DNA from: Fasciola hepatica
Taxonomy: Eukaryota > Platyhelminthes > Trematoda > Plagiorchiida > Fasciolidae
DNA: 64,000 bases
Assembly (NCBI GenBank): GCA_948099385.1
Contig: CANUEZ040000002.1
Span: 2,362,001 to 2,426,000 of the forward strand
Reading direction: 5' to 3'
This document shows positions 35,570 through 45,478 of this stretch, piece by piece. The notes under the pieces are model-generated. The model worked only from the letters and a program-made list of their open reading frames with translations, was not told where the DNA came from and made no database searches. Positions within the stretch are counted from its first letter, which is position 1; every line of letters starts with the position of its first letter. A program made the position numbers and the translations under genes.

Positions 35570-36003
35570 TGACCGCTGATCCTCAGCTGGGAGCACCCCA
35601 GACTGCGTTTTTCTATTTTTACTTTTCCAGACAACCGCTGATGATGCCTTCCCTTCGATGGCTTGGCATAATACCTGGCCCACATTTCCCGCTGAAAACT
35701 CGATACCTGCTCGTCATTTCGTCACTACCACACAGGCCATGCTCTCCAGGACCCCTCGCAACCTGGTCGCAAGCTCCTGGATTATTCGATCTCTGTGACA
35801 ACGCCAATATCACTCAAGCGAAGCCCGCCAATGCGGGCCGCGGTCAGATCCATCACATTGGCCGACGCACATCGGGCGTGCAGGACGTCTGCAACGATGT
35901 GCGGACACAGATAGGATTGCGGATGGCACCTGTCAACAAAAACGGTTTTCAGGTTGGGTGTCCCGCGCACGGTCAGCCCCACCCACCAGCACCGGTCGCA
36001 GCA
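35570..36003 (+). repeat. Conserved LINE 3' UTR module, copy in LINE F
   Basis: From GACCGCTGATCCTCAGCTGG to CCACCAGCACCGGTCGCAGC. Core GACGTCTGCAACGATGTGCG is identical to the LINE G copy. It begins only about 60 bases after the ORF2 stop. Confidence 0.85.
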
Positions 36004-36354
36004 AAAAATCATTCACCCGAAATGCTACAAATATGGAACCATCTCCCCCAGTTACCGCTTGTGTTTCATCGTACTTGTTTCCATCTTCGCAACCTTAACT
36101 TACCGCTTCTTACGCCCAGAAAAATCTACTTTCCCTAGCACATAATTATCGCGGGGTTAAAAGACCGTTTCCGTACTCGGCTTACCATTCATGATCCTTT
36201 TTTTCCCGATGATTCGTGCCAAACTGCCCGCTTGTCCTATTAGCAAACTTAACCAATCCCCGAGATAAAACTCGCTTTTATTTTATAAGTTATCAATATA
36301 TTTGCAAAAGTCACATTTATTGTTGCCATACACTTCCGTACCACAATGTCCGGT

Positions 36355-37030
36355 TTCTATCTTGGTAAATCCTCCCAGACAATTTTGATTCTTGCATTTC
36401 TCCGGTCATCATGTTCGGCCCTTAGATAACGATTATCAAACGTAAATACTCACCTGCCATTTAAATACTCGCCCAGTACCCATTTCTATTTTGGTGCATC
36501 ACATTTCACCTTTATGAAAGTAAGCAATGTGCGCAACGATTACATGTTTACATCCTACCACTTCTTCCACCATCACTCCAGCGACCTCGCCAGATGTGAT
36601 GTCCGTTTGGTTTATCACGGACTCCACCCACATCCAGCCGCCCAACTTCGCAACTGTATTCAGCGTTTGTTGGTGCTTTTTTATATCCGGTATTCTATCT
36701 TGGTAAATCCTCCCAGACAATTTTGATTCTTGCATCTTTCTGGTCTTTATTTTCGGCCCTTAGATAACGATAATCAAACGCCAATACTTACCTGCCATTT
36801 AAATACTCATCTGTGCAAACCGTGTGTCTGCTAATATCATGGCTACGCATCACAAACTGATTTGTCGCCCAGTACCCATTTCTATTTTGGTGCATCACAT
36901 TCCCCCCTCATGAACGTTAATAATGTGCGCAACGATTACATGCTTGCGTCCGGTCACTTCTTCTACCATAACCTAGGCAATCACTCTCTACAAATGAGTC
37001 CTTCATTGGGTATTTAACGGACTCAGCCGA
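36355..37030 (+). repeat. Imperfect tandem duplication in LINE F 3' UTR
   Basis: CTTGGTAAATCCTCCCAGAC occurs at 36361 and 36699, and GCCCAGTACCCATTTCTATT at 36471 and 36867. The second unit carries about 58 extra bases. The corresponding duplication in LINE C has nearly the same spacing. Confidence 0.8.
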
Positions 37031-37762
37031 TATTTGGTCGCTGAACGTTTCAAGGAAAATCTTCGAAAGGTTTTGATTGTTCTTTGTCTGCAAATTCATT
37101 CCCCTCATCGTCTGATTTCCAATCCAAAGCCGTGCCATACTCCGCGGAGCGCTGTAGCTGGTTCATGTCTCCCTCGGAAACTTCTTTTCCCTCGAAGTGA
37201 ACAAAACTTTCGTCAATTCTGTTTGGTTCTCTTGTTGCATAGCACTTCTTTTTGTACTGTTTCAGGAAGAGTCAGCTACCTTCGACCAGCTCGACCCTGA
37301 CTTGACCGGGCTGGCCATCCGACCTTGAGTTCAAATTTGCCGGGCGCCGCCACAGAGAGTGACTTAAATACTTCCTCCTGTACAATATTGAGTGCACATA
37401 CCTTAACCAACCTCTTGAAATTCGGACTCTACGTCCAATTGTACCGTTTGATCTTGCGTTACAGCATGCCTCGGGTTATCCGAAATAAACCATTATCATT
37501 ATCATTATCATGTAGCTTACGAGGGGGGCCCCGACTTCTAAAACCAGCTCCTCCGCCGACCCTGCTCTCTTCATTTAAGGACACAATCAACGATAGACAG
37601 TTTCATCTATCTGACTTAGTTCTCAACTTTAGACTACCTATGTCCATTTCCTTAACGAATCAAACAAATTGAAATGCCACTAGTTTCAACCACTTTGCTT
37701 CCACCTACCCCCGTAGTTTCCGTCACTCTTATGCCTCGTCATTTACTGGTTCTTACATGCCT

Positions 37763-38218
37763 CCATTAACGGTTGATCCACATCAGGGGCACTCCCTGAC
37801 TGCTCTTTTTTATCTGCTCTCCTTTTCCAGTTCTCTCCTTACGTGAATTTCACCCTCAACGTTGCTTTACGCGCCGGAATAACGCCGCTGTTTGGTCGAT
37901 TACTAACCACTGGCTCCGTCCTCTGGAACCCCTCGCAAAATGACCATCCGACCGCCGAACCTATATCACATACTATCCCAGTTGAACTATGCCCCACGTG
38001 CGTAACCTTCAACGAACATTAGTGCCATTCCCAACGGTGCAAGGCCCGGTCATATCCACTGCTTTGGCCGATGCACATCGGGCGTGCAGGTCGTCTGCAG
38101 TGAAGTGCGAGCGCAATTGGGCTGGTAGTTCACACCTCCTGTGTTCACTTCAAGGAGTGTTTTCAGGTTGGGTGTCCAGCGCACGGCCAGTCCAACCCAC
38201 CAGCACCGGTTGCGGATC
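37763..38218 (+). repeat. Conserved LINE 3' UTR module, copy in LINE E
   Basis: Starts CCATTAACGGTTGATCCACA, ends CAGCACCGGTTGCGGATC; core CGTCTGCAGTGAAGTGCGAG. Confidence 0.75.
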
Positions 38219-40312
38219 TCACGCTCTAATGCTGTCAGCTGCAGACCACATGCTCCAACCATCCCTGTTCGCCACCGTACGCCCACCTATCACTCTTATC
38301 AGCATTCTTATCACATCCATTTTTCGTTCTTCTGTGGTGCGCACACCCACCCATTCTGTCCTTGCTTCTGTGGACTCTCACTGTGTTACCTCTTACTGTA
38401 CTTCACTATTTTCCTACCCACTTTACTCCGCCGACGACCGCCAATATTTCCTTCTTCACCCATGTCGGCTTTGCTGACTTGTAGTACCTATCCACTTGGT
38501 ATCACCCTAGGCCTATAAAGCCCATTGGTCGCATGCTTACGCCTCACTGCCTACCGTTCTGTCAAACCCTCCCTCGTTCTCCCTTCTTATGCCTAATACC
38601 ATTGCACACCAGCCCCACCCGCACCCATGACCAATTCTCATATTAGAACTGCCGTTCCAAACTCTGCAACTCTCACAGCTACATTTATTATCCAGTCACT
38701 AACACTCCATTTTCCTTGCCTGGCTCCGCAATTCCTCTGGGGATCCTTCCACTTGGCAGTGCTCCGATTGGTATCGTCCATTTACATCCACTTGTACAAT
38801 TGTCGGCATGCACGCAGCTCCCAACTTCCATGCTCTCGACTCCGACGCACATCCCTTGTTCATGCGATACTTTCGTCCACCGGTTTACCTGTACCGGTGC
38901 TTCTTTCCTCTCTGCCTTTTTCGTGTTCCACCTGCAATGAAACGATCTTACTGGTTATGTCTCACCTGCCTTTTTCGGCCCGTTCTCCCATCTCCTGTTT
39001 CGTTTACTGTTTGCCACAGGCAATTTATGCGTGCCTTTTGGACCGTTCTGCTTTTTCACTTGCCACCTTATGTAAACTCACTGTTTCGTCATGGTTCCCA
39101 TTCACAGCTTCAGTCCGTTTGATCTGCTATTACCCTCTGGTACCCCTCTTGCTCATTCCTCTCCCAAGCTGTTTGCCGTCACAGCTGCTGCATCTTGCAC
39201 CACGAACAGTTTCACCTTCCAGGTAACTTTCTCCACTTTGTGTGCACAATCGCTCTGCGCTGCTTAGCCATCTCCATCGCCACCATCTTCCTGCTGAATA
39301 TTGTAAGCCCATGTAATAATGCTCCTCCCATTCTTGACCAACATCACATGTCTCACCTACATAAATCAGGTTATTTGATCCATCCTTACCTGTTCTCTTC
39401 GATACTTTCCTTCATATCCTCTTTTTTGAACTGCTTCTCAGTCGTCGTCTTTTCTGTGCTTCCGCATTCTCCACTCTCCCTGTTGATCCGCCTAGTTTAC
39501 CTGTCATGAAGAAAATTCACCACGATATTCCAAAGTTAATTCTACAAATATTCGACCTAACCTAACCTGCCTTTCCTAATAACTGATAATTTCTTTCTAG
39601 GACTCCATTGTTATTGATCCGGCTGCTCTTATATGTATATATATGCATATATATAAACGAGCGCACATATGTATATATGCATTTGCTCTGTATCCTGTAG
39701 TTCTTCACAGACCATCTCTCTTGCTATCATCCCGCTGACCGCCATGATATGCACCCATCTCTTCTACATCTATAACCCACATCTACTGTGTCCAATTCCT
39801 ATGAACTAGTTTTTTTTACCTGATTCACCTTTGACGACTTACTTTGCTCGCTCCCTGTTTTACAATGAGTTCTGTGCCCTGTTCGCCGACCATCTATTGC
39901 AGAGTACCAATGCTTCGTTGCTACTTAATCCTTTGCAGTGAATCTCACTTTTTCCCCATCGTCTCTTGCTATTACATTTTCTTATGCCCATTTCTAGCCT
40001 TTCTCATGTATATAAGTCAGCCTTCGGATGTCCCTATACCGACCAGCCGAACCCTCCACCTGACCTTGGATTTTCAAACTCACCGGGCGTCCATTTGAAT
40101 CGGTCCGTGGGTCCACTTAAGCTCAGTAATTTTTCTTTGGTGTGCATACACTTGCCATACTTTCATCCCACGTTAATCCCCCTTCTAAGCCCTCTATTTC
40201 AACTACTGTCATGTAAATTACTACGTTTTCAAGGGTTTTGTCTGTTTATTCCATCAACTGTAAACAGTTGATCATGCACCAGGTGGGCCTCGGGCGTCTC
40301 CGAAATAAGCCA

Positions 40313-40351
40313 CTATTATTATTATTATTATTATTATTATTCATATTATTA
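40313..40351. repeat. ATT microsatellite, 3' tail of LINE E
   Basis: About ten ATT repeats followed by CATATTATTA, directly after CGAAATAAGCC. Marks the 3' terminus of LINE E. Confidence 0.88.
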
Positions 40352-41480
40352 CTGGCGAAGCTTACTGGTTGCATACCTCACAAGCTACCATTTTGCGATA
40401 TCCTTTGCATCCATCTTATACCTTCCACTAATAAGCACCAGACACATCCGTAACCATGACCAATCACCAAATAAGGACTAGCTGTTCCAACCCTTGCATT
40501 CTTTACGACCAAGTTCATTGCTTTTCCACCACCACCATACTTTCTATATCCGAATCCGCAATCCTTCCGCGGATCTTCCTCTTAAGCAGTGTCCCGATTG
40601 GCAACTTCTGGCCCAATCAATTTGTGTAATCTTTGCAAGCAAGCAGCTCTCCAGTTCCATTCTCCCAACTCCGACGCACAACCATTTCTCGTACCTATTT
40701 TTCCATCACAGGATTTCCCGTCCGGGCACTTTCCTTCCTCTCGGTCTTCATCCTGTGTCATCGTGCAACGAAACGATCTGATTGATCATCTCTTACCCGG
40801 CCTTCTTCGGTCAGTACTGTCTTCTGCTTCGTTTATTGCTCGCCACAGGCATCTTCATTGTGCCCTTCAGGCTGCGCTGCTTTTCCGAGTTTCACCTAGT
40901 GTGAAGTCACCGTGACGTCTACATTTTCACTTACAGCTTCAGACCGTGTGATTTGCTAATACCTGGACTTCCTGATCCTCCACTTCCTTAGTTCTCTCCT
41001 ACGTTATTCGCTGTTACAACTGCTGCATCTTTGCACCGCAGTTCTTCTAACATCCAAGTTACCGTTCTTCAGGGACCTTTTACACTTCTCCAATCACCCT
41101 AGACTTCCATTCACTCTGCGTTCTCCAGCCATTTTCACAGCCGTCTTCTTTTTGCATATTGCACTTCCATTTATTAGAGCTTTGCCCATTTCCATCCATC
41201 ACCACGAGTCACCTCTGCACTTAACAGAATATTAAATTTACTCTCACTTGTTTTCGTCGATCCTTTCCTTTGTATTCTCTTGTTTATCAACTTTCTCTCA
41301 CAGCCATCACTTCTGTGCATCCAAAGCCCCTTCGCTTTCTGTTGATCCTTCATGTTCACCCGTCATAAACAAATTCACAATGGTTTACTGAAGTTTATTC
41401 CGTACATCTTGACCCAACCCCAAATGCCTCTTCCAAGCACTGCTAATTCCGTATTCCGTCTCTTCACTGCTATTTGGCTC
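40352..41480 (+). other. LINE D 3' untranslated region, part II
   Basis: Aligns over its length to LINE E 3' UTR 38515-39610 (for example ATGACCAATCACC against ATGACCAATTCTC, and the AACGAAACGATCT and CGCCACAGGCA stretches). Ends where the BEL/Pao LTR starts. No gene. Confidence 0.75.
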
Positions 41481-41839
41481 TGTAAAGAACAAATACTGAA
41501 AATCCTTCCAAAGGTTCTACTTGCTTTGCAAATTTGATTATATTTAATATTACCTTGAAAATTTTGCTCATACACCGCCCCTTTTCACGTTTGTTTATCC
41601 ATGTTAGACATTTGAATTTGGCCTTGAAACGTTTCTGACTGTCATGCTTGAGTCGCGGGGCCTTGGACCTTTGGGTTTTACTGTGAAGTCTATTTGTCCG
41701 CATACTCGAGGTTTGTATGTATTTGCATCCTTTGTGAAATTCATTTTAGTACCGTAGAAACTACGAATCAATCTTCTTCTGGTCTTGGGATTCTTTTGAA
41801 TTAGCTACGCGTTGCTCGATTTGCGAGAACTGACTTACA
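41481..41839 (+). repeat. BEL/Pao copy 1, 5' LTR
   Basis: 359 bp. Its first ~240 bp recur at 45240-45478 with few changes. Its end, GCTACGCGTTGCTCG...TTACA, resembles the LTR end of copy 2 (GCTACGCATTGCTC...TTACA), showing a common family. Confidence 0.88.
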
Positions 41840-41877
41840 GTACTCAAGTGGAATCTGGACAAGAAAACTCATTAGAA

Positions 41878-43150
41878 ATGCCCGGAAGAGGAAGCGAGAA
41901 CCTTTTGAGACAACAGGAATTACTAGGCAAATCTCTGGGGGTGGTTCGGGTGTTATTGATTTTCTAGATAATGCTAAGTCTACTAGTTCTGTCAGTACCA
42001 AGTCATATATTTCTAAGGTCGATGAGTTTGCCGATATTAGTACTTATAGAACGGGAGTGATAGAATTAGAGAACGAGCTGCGGTTATCCAGAAAGGAAGC
42101 AGATCCTCCTAAACAAGGAACTGGTCCTAGAGGTCCAGCAAAGAGTCCATGTAGTTCACGATGTCAACATCGAAACGGCACTGTGATCGACGAATATAGA
42201 CCTTTGAGACAGCCTGAAACCACCGAGGTTTTGGTATTCGATCTGATGAGGGTGGAGCTGTCCTATTTCGACGGGCACCCCAAGCAATACTGTTTATTCA
42301 TGAAACAATCCGAAAATTTTGTTGAGTGCAAAGTTGCAGATCCTGGTCAAAGGTTTTTGTATTTATTACATTGCTGTCGTGGGAGGATCAAAAGCGCTAT
42401 CGAAGGCTGCGCGATGCTTGATCCACCAATGAGATACTTCAGAGCTCGCAGAATCCTGAAAAATTTGTTTGGACAACCATTCAAGTTGGCTAGAAGCCTG
42501 ATTGATGGTGTTTTATTGGAAGCCAAAAGGACTGAGGGCAAGGCTGAATTACTGTCACATTTGGTGATAAAAATGCAGAATTGCAGTATAGCACTGAAGC
42601 ACTTAGGATACCAGTCTGATATGAATGCTTTTCACACACAGGGATGCATTTTCCGATCTCTACCTACTGATTTACAGAGCCGATGGGCAGAGGAAGCTGA
42701 AAAAATAAATGTTTGTGCGGGAATCTACGTTCAACAATTTGACGGAGTTCATGTGTCTTCAATCCCTCGTCGCCAACAGCCGATTTGGACACACCATACG
42801 CGAAAGTTTCAGGCTGGCGTGAACGGAACCAATACCAGCTCAAACTGTGAGGAAGGACTGTAACCAAATCCAGTCTTTGGCCAACATACGCATGATAAGT
42901 CAGTTGAATGCAAACTGTGTAACTCCTTGCAGCGGTTACCAGATGGTCCTACCTTTCATGGGATGAGCGTACGCGATCAGTGGTGCGCAGTAAAGAAGAT
43001 GGGATCATTCTTTATGTGTTTTAACAACTCTCATCAAGCCTCTGAATGCAGCTTAAGAACGAAATGTAACCAGGACGGATGCTTGGGTAATCACCAGTCG
43101 TTACTACATGGCCCTCTCAACAACAGGTCTATTCTGCCGGATGAACCCAG
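41878..43150 (+). pseudogene. gag: BEL/Pao copy 1 Gag, with frameshift and one stop
   Basis: The likely start is ATG 41878 (MPGRGSENLLRQQE), shared with copy 2 (MPRKGSK). A shift near 41935 moves to the frame that stays open to TAA 42861. The centre carries the conserved BEL Gag block: ELSYFDGHPKQYCLFMKQSENF, DPGQRFLYLLHCCRGRIKSAIEGC, FGQPFKLARSLIDGV, MQNCSIALKHLGY. After the stop the same frame continues with a Cys/His knuckle region (CFNNSHQASECSLRTKC). Gag forms the particle that carries element RNA. Confidence 0.85.
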
Positions 43151-43819
43151 AATTGCCTGTTCAACGGGACATGATGATTTTAAGCCGGCGAGATTAGGCA
43201 TTGCACCTGTCGGCATCGTGACACCTAAAGGATTGACGAGGGTTAAAGCGTTTATGGACACGGGGTCGGATACCTAGCAGATCACTCGCGAGCTTGTAGA
43301 AAGCTGTGAACTAGCCGGCAAGCCTACCTCGCCCACTATCAGCACGATTGCAGGGGGTCATGTTAACAGTTCTAAGAGGAGAACCCTGCAGTTAACGTCT
43401 TTATATGATTGGGGACCGCAGACATCTCGGAATCCTTTGCAATAGAGAGCTCGCCAATGAGACCAGTCGATTTTATTAGATCGATCGCCATGAGATGTTC
43501 TCATCTCAGAAACATAGCGTTCAAAGAAGTCTCTAGCACTCACGTTGACATACTCATTAGATGCAATGTACCACAGGCTAATTGGGTGCTTGAGCAGAGC
43601 ATAAGCAGTCGAAAAGAACCAATCCCTACGCGAACGACACTTGGCTGGACACTTCTCGGACCCCTGATGAACGGGCTTCAACAATCTGCACCAATAAATT
43701 GCCTAACTGTTGCTGAGAGAAGTGCCTCTATAGAAAACAATCAACTTTTCGATATTGAATCCAATGGTCCATCTCAGGAAAGGGAGGTTCAATCAAAAGA
43801 AGATAAGTCGGCGCTTTAG
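43151..43819 (+). pseudogene. pol: BEL/Pao copy 1 aspartic protease and adjacent domain, broken
   Basis: RLGIAPVGIVTPKG leads to AFMDTGSDT, the protease active site (43255-43275), at once followed by TAG 43276-43278. A shifted frame (43409-43819) holds the downstream conserved block VDILIRCNVPQANWVLEQ and PTRTTLGWTLLGPL, typical of BEL polyproteins between protease and reverse transcriptase. Confidence 0.82.
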
Positions 43820-44000
43820 ATAGTGAATCCAAAGACGGGACGTCACACTGGGCAACACAAAGTTGCTACACCTAAGAGACCACCGTCAAGTCACCTATCA
43901 AGAAATGGAAAAGTTGTCTAGAGGCGTTTGAAATATCTCAAAAAAGGACATTCGAGAAGCCCTGCTGAAAGCTGAACACCAGCAGGTCACTCAAAGCAGC

Positions 44001-44552
44001 TTGGAATTTGCAAACCCAGTGACAGTGTACGGTACCTGGGTGGAACTGCATGGCCGGCGGCGAAACAAAGTACCCTTTGCCAAAACAAAAATTGCTGAGC
44101 TGAAGTCAGTATCCCTAAAAGAACTTGGAATGACTGCGCTGGTATTGAGTTTTAAGGCAGCACCAATGCTAAAAGAGGACTGTACCACTATCGAACTGAG
44201 CCCTGCATATTGGACAGATCCTACAGTTGTGTTACATTACAGGAAACGGAAGAAAGGAAGAGCGTGTTCGGAACATCAAAGAGTTAATCCACTCGTGCCA
44301 GGAAACAGCGAGGAAAATGTTGATGGTTCGAGCTTGAAACCACATACAAAGGACAAAGTAGATTGCAGATCGCCTAGCTCCGAGTCGCTCAGCATTTTAT
44401 TCCATTTCATGCTCTACAACTATTCAACTGGACCTATTTTTCCTGAACAGTTGCAAAATGTACTCCGTTCCAGTTTCTATCCAGCGTGCAAGTGGGCGAA
44501 AATGAGAAATTCATCAATATTTCATATGAACAGTTCAAGTGAGGCTTGTTAG
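44001..44552 (+). pseudogene. pol: BEL/Pao copy 1 RNase H remnant (reverse transcriptase deleted)
   Basis: Contains KTKIAELKSVSLKELGMTALVLSFKAAPMLKED and ELSPAYWTDPTVVLHY, the RNase H part of BEL pol. The whole reverse transcriptase between about 43990 and here is missing. After about 44240 the frame runs into sequence without family motifs, so integrase is absent too. Confidence 0.75.
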
Positions 44553-45239
44553 CTGTGAGCACATTACAAAACTTTTATTGTCTTTAAAGAAGAACATTTA
44601 TTTACATTTTATACAATATTGTTTGTCACATATTTTTTACACAGAAAAACTTTGAAATGCTCCGATAGATGCCAGTATTCGATCAATTTCCGTGTTCATG
44701 TGTGTTTCGATACTGTCAGTCGTACACTTGTTTTCGAAACTTATTCATAATCAGAAACCTGTTTTCATTTCTTTCGGAAAATTTGGTTCGCTAATTTTAT
44801 GTAATTCCACTGGTTCGTGACCTTTTAATTTTACGCGATATCTCATTTGGCGTTGCACCAAAGTTCAACTTCTGCTCTCATGCTTGTAAACAAAAGTGGT
44901 CTAACCAGTTGCTGCAATAGTTTACTGCTTGTGATGCGTAGACTTAGCTCGTGCGGCGAAACGTTTTACTCTGCAAAGCCTTCATCTTCATCGTGCGTCT
45001 AACTGTGTGCGTCGGTCTCCTGATGACTATGTCAATTTCAAGTTGTGCTGCGGGATTTGGAATTGGTTCCTTATGGATTGTGCGATGGTGACTACGGCGG
45101 AAACCTGTTTTACGCGCAGCTAACACAGGAAGTTGGTAACCGCAGGCCCCGACAATAAGTTATAGGTAGGTAGGGTGGGAGTCATGACCCCATCCTGAAC
45201 CTTAGACAACCATTTTTGCGGAAGGATTTTGGCCGGCGG
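44553..45239 (+). other. BEL/Pao copy 1, AT-rich segment before 3' LTR
   Basis: No domain recognised. Ends with the purine-rich tract GGAAGGATTTTGGCCGGCGG (45220-45239) next to the 3' LTR. Confidence 0.55.
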
Positions 45240-45478
45240 CGTAAAGAACAAATACTGGAAATCCTTCCAAAGGTTCTACTTGCTTTGCAAATTTGACTGT
45301 ATTCAATATTACCTTGAAAATTTTGCTCATACACCGCCCCTTTTCACGTTTGTTTATCCATGTTAGACATTTGAATTTGGCCTTGAAACGTTTCTGACTG
45401 TCGTGCTTGAGCCGCGGGGCCTTGGACCTTTGGGTTTCACTGTGAAGTCTATTTGGCCGCATACTTGAGGTATGTATA
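45240..45478 (+). repeat. BEL/Pao copy 1, 3' LTR (truncated)
   Basis: First ~239 bp of the LTR; the remaining ~120 bp are replaced by the inverted tail of LINE G. First base is C instead of the T of the 5' LTR. Confidence 0.88.

Larger units (their letters stand above)
30740..37511 (+). mobile_element. LINE F (CR1-like), best preserved LINE, inserted in LINE E
   Basis: Contains ORF1 (30931-32374), ORF2 (32328-35507, overlapping ORF1 by 47 bases), a 2.0-kb 3' UTR and a tail CGAAATAAACCATTATCATTATCATTATCA (37481-37511). Only three inactivating lesions are seen: ORF1 stop at 31585, a 13-nt duplication at 31702-31727, and ORF2 stop at 34626. This is the youngest member of the D>E>F nest. Confidence 0.88.
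35508..37511 (+). other. LINE F 3' untranslated region and tail
   Basis: Non-coding. Contains the conserved module (35570-36003), an internal duplication with about 397-bp spacing (36471 and 36867), and ends GGGTTATCCGAAATAAAC plus an ATC/ATT tail. This terminus is shared with LINES C, E and G. Confidence 0.85.
28168..40351 (+). mobile_element. LINE E, 5'-truncated, inserted in LINE D and itself split by LINE F
   Basis: Starts inside the endonuclease domain at about 28168 and ends with the ATT tail at 40313-40351. The D 3' UTR sequence flanks it on both sides. ORF2 ends at 30625. The 3' UTR is divided into a short piece before LINE F and 37512-40351 after it; the spacing from ORF2 stop to the conserved module is then similar to that in LINE C. 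No target duplication was detected. Confidence 0.8.
37512..40351 (+). other. LINE E 3' untranslated region, part II, with tail
   Basis: Strongly pyrimidine-rich on the plus strand. Contains the module (37763-38218), a TA microsatellite (39632-39682) and the terminal ATT run (40313-40351). Open frames such as 38627-39226 are Leu/Ser/Pro-rich by-products of composition; the matching D segment (40457 onward) does not keep them open, so I do not call genes. Confidence 0.75.
22431..41480 (+). mobile_element. LINE D, split by LINE E and cut by BEL/Pao copy 1
   Basis: Pieces in order: truncated ORF1 (22431-23402), ORF2 (about 23275-26524), 3' UTR part I (26525-28167), then LINE E, then 3' UTR part II (40352-41480), then BEL/Pao copy 1. 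Part II resumes exactly at the place where part I stops, judged by alignment to the uninterrupted 3' UTR of LINE E (38460-39540). The last ~740 bases and the tail of D are not found after the BEL/Pao insertion. Heavily decayed: this is the oldest LINE of the nest. Confidence 0.8.
41481..45478 (+). mobile_element. BEL/Pao copy 1, internally deleted, 3' LTR truncated
   Basis: 5' LTR 41481-41839 (TGTAAAG...TTACA, 359 bp) and 3' LTR fragment 45240-45478 are direct repeats. A GGATTTTGGCCGGCGG purine-rich tract precedes the 3' LTR, like that of copy 2. The coding part has gag, protease and an RNase H remnant, but reverse transcriptase and integrase are missing. The 3' LTR is cut by the tail of LINE G, so the right target duplication cannot be seen; the five bases before the 5' LTR are GGCTC. 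Confidence 0.9.

Noticed and set aside
35782..36012. Protein gene on the strand opposite to the 3' UTR module
   Set aside because: Similar peptides appear in several module copies, but frames differ and are broken; kept as a hypothesis in the module finding rather than called as a gene.
38627..39226. 199-codon frame in the LINE E 3' UTR
   Set aside because: Composition-driven (Leu/Ser/Pro from CT-rich DNA); the homologous D segment at 40457 onward does not keep the frame.
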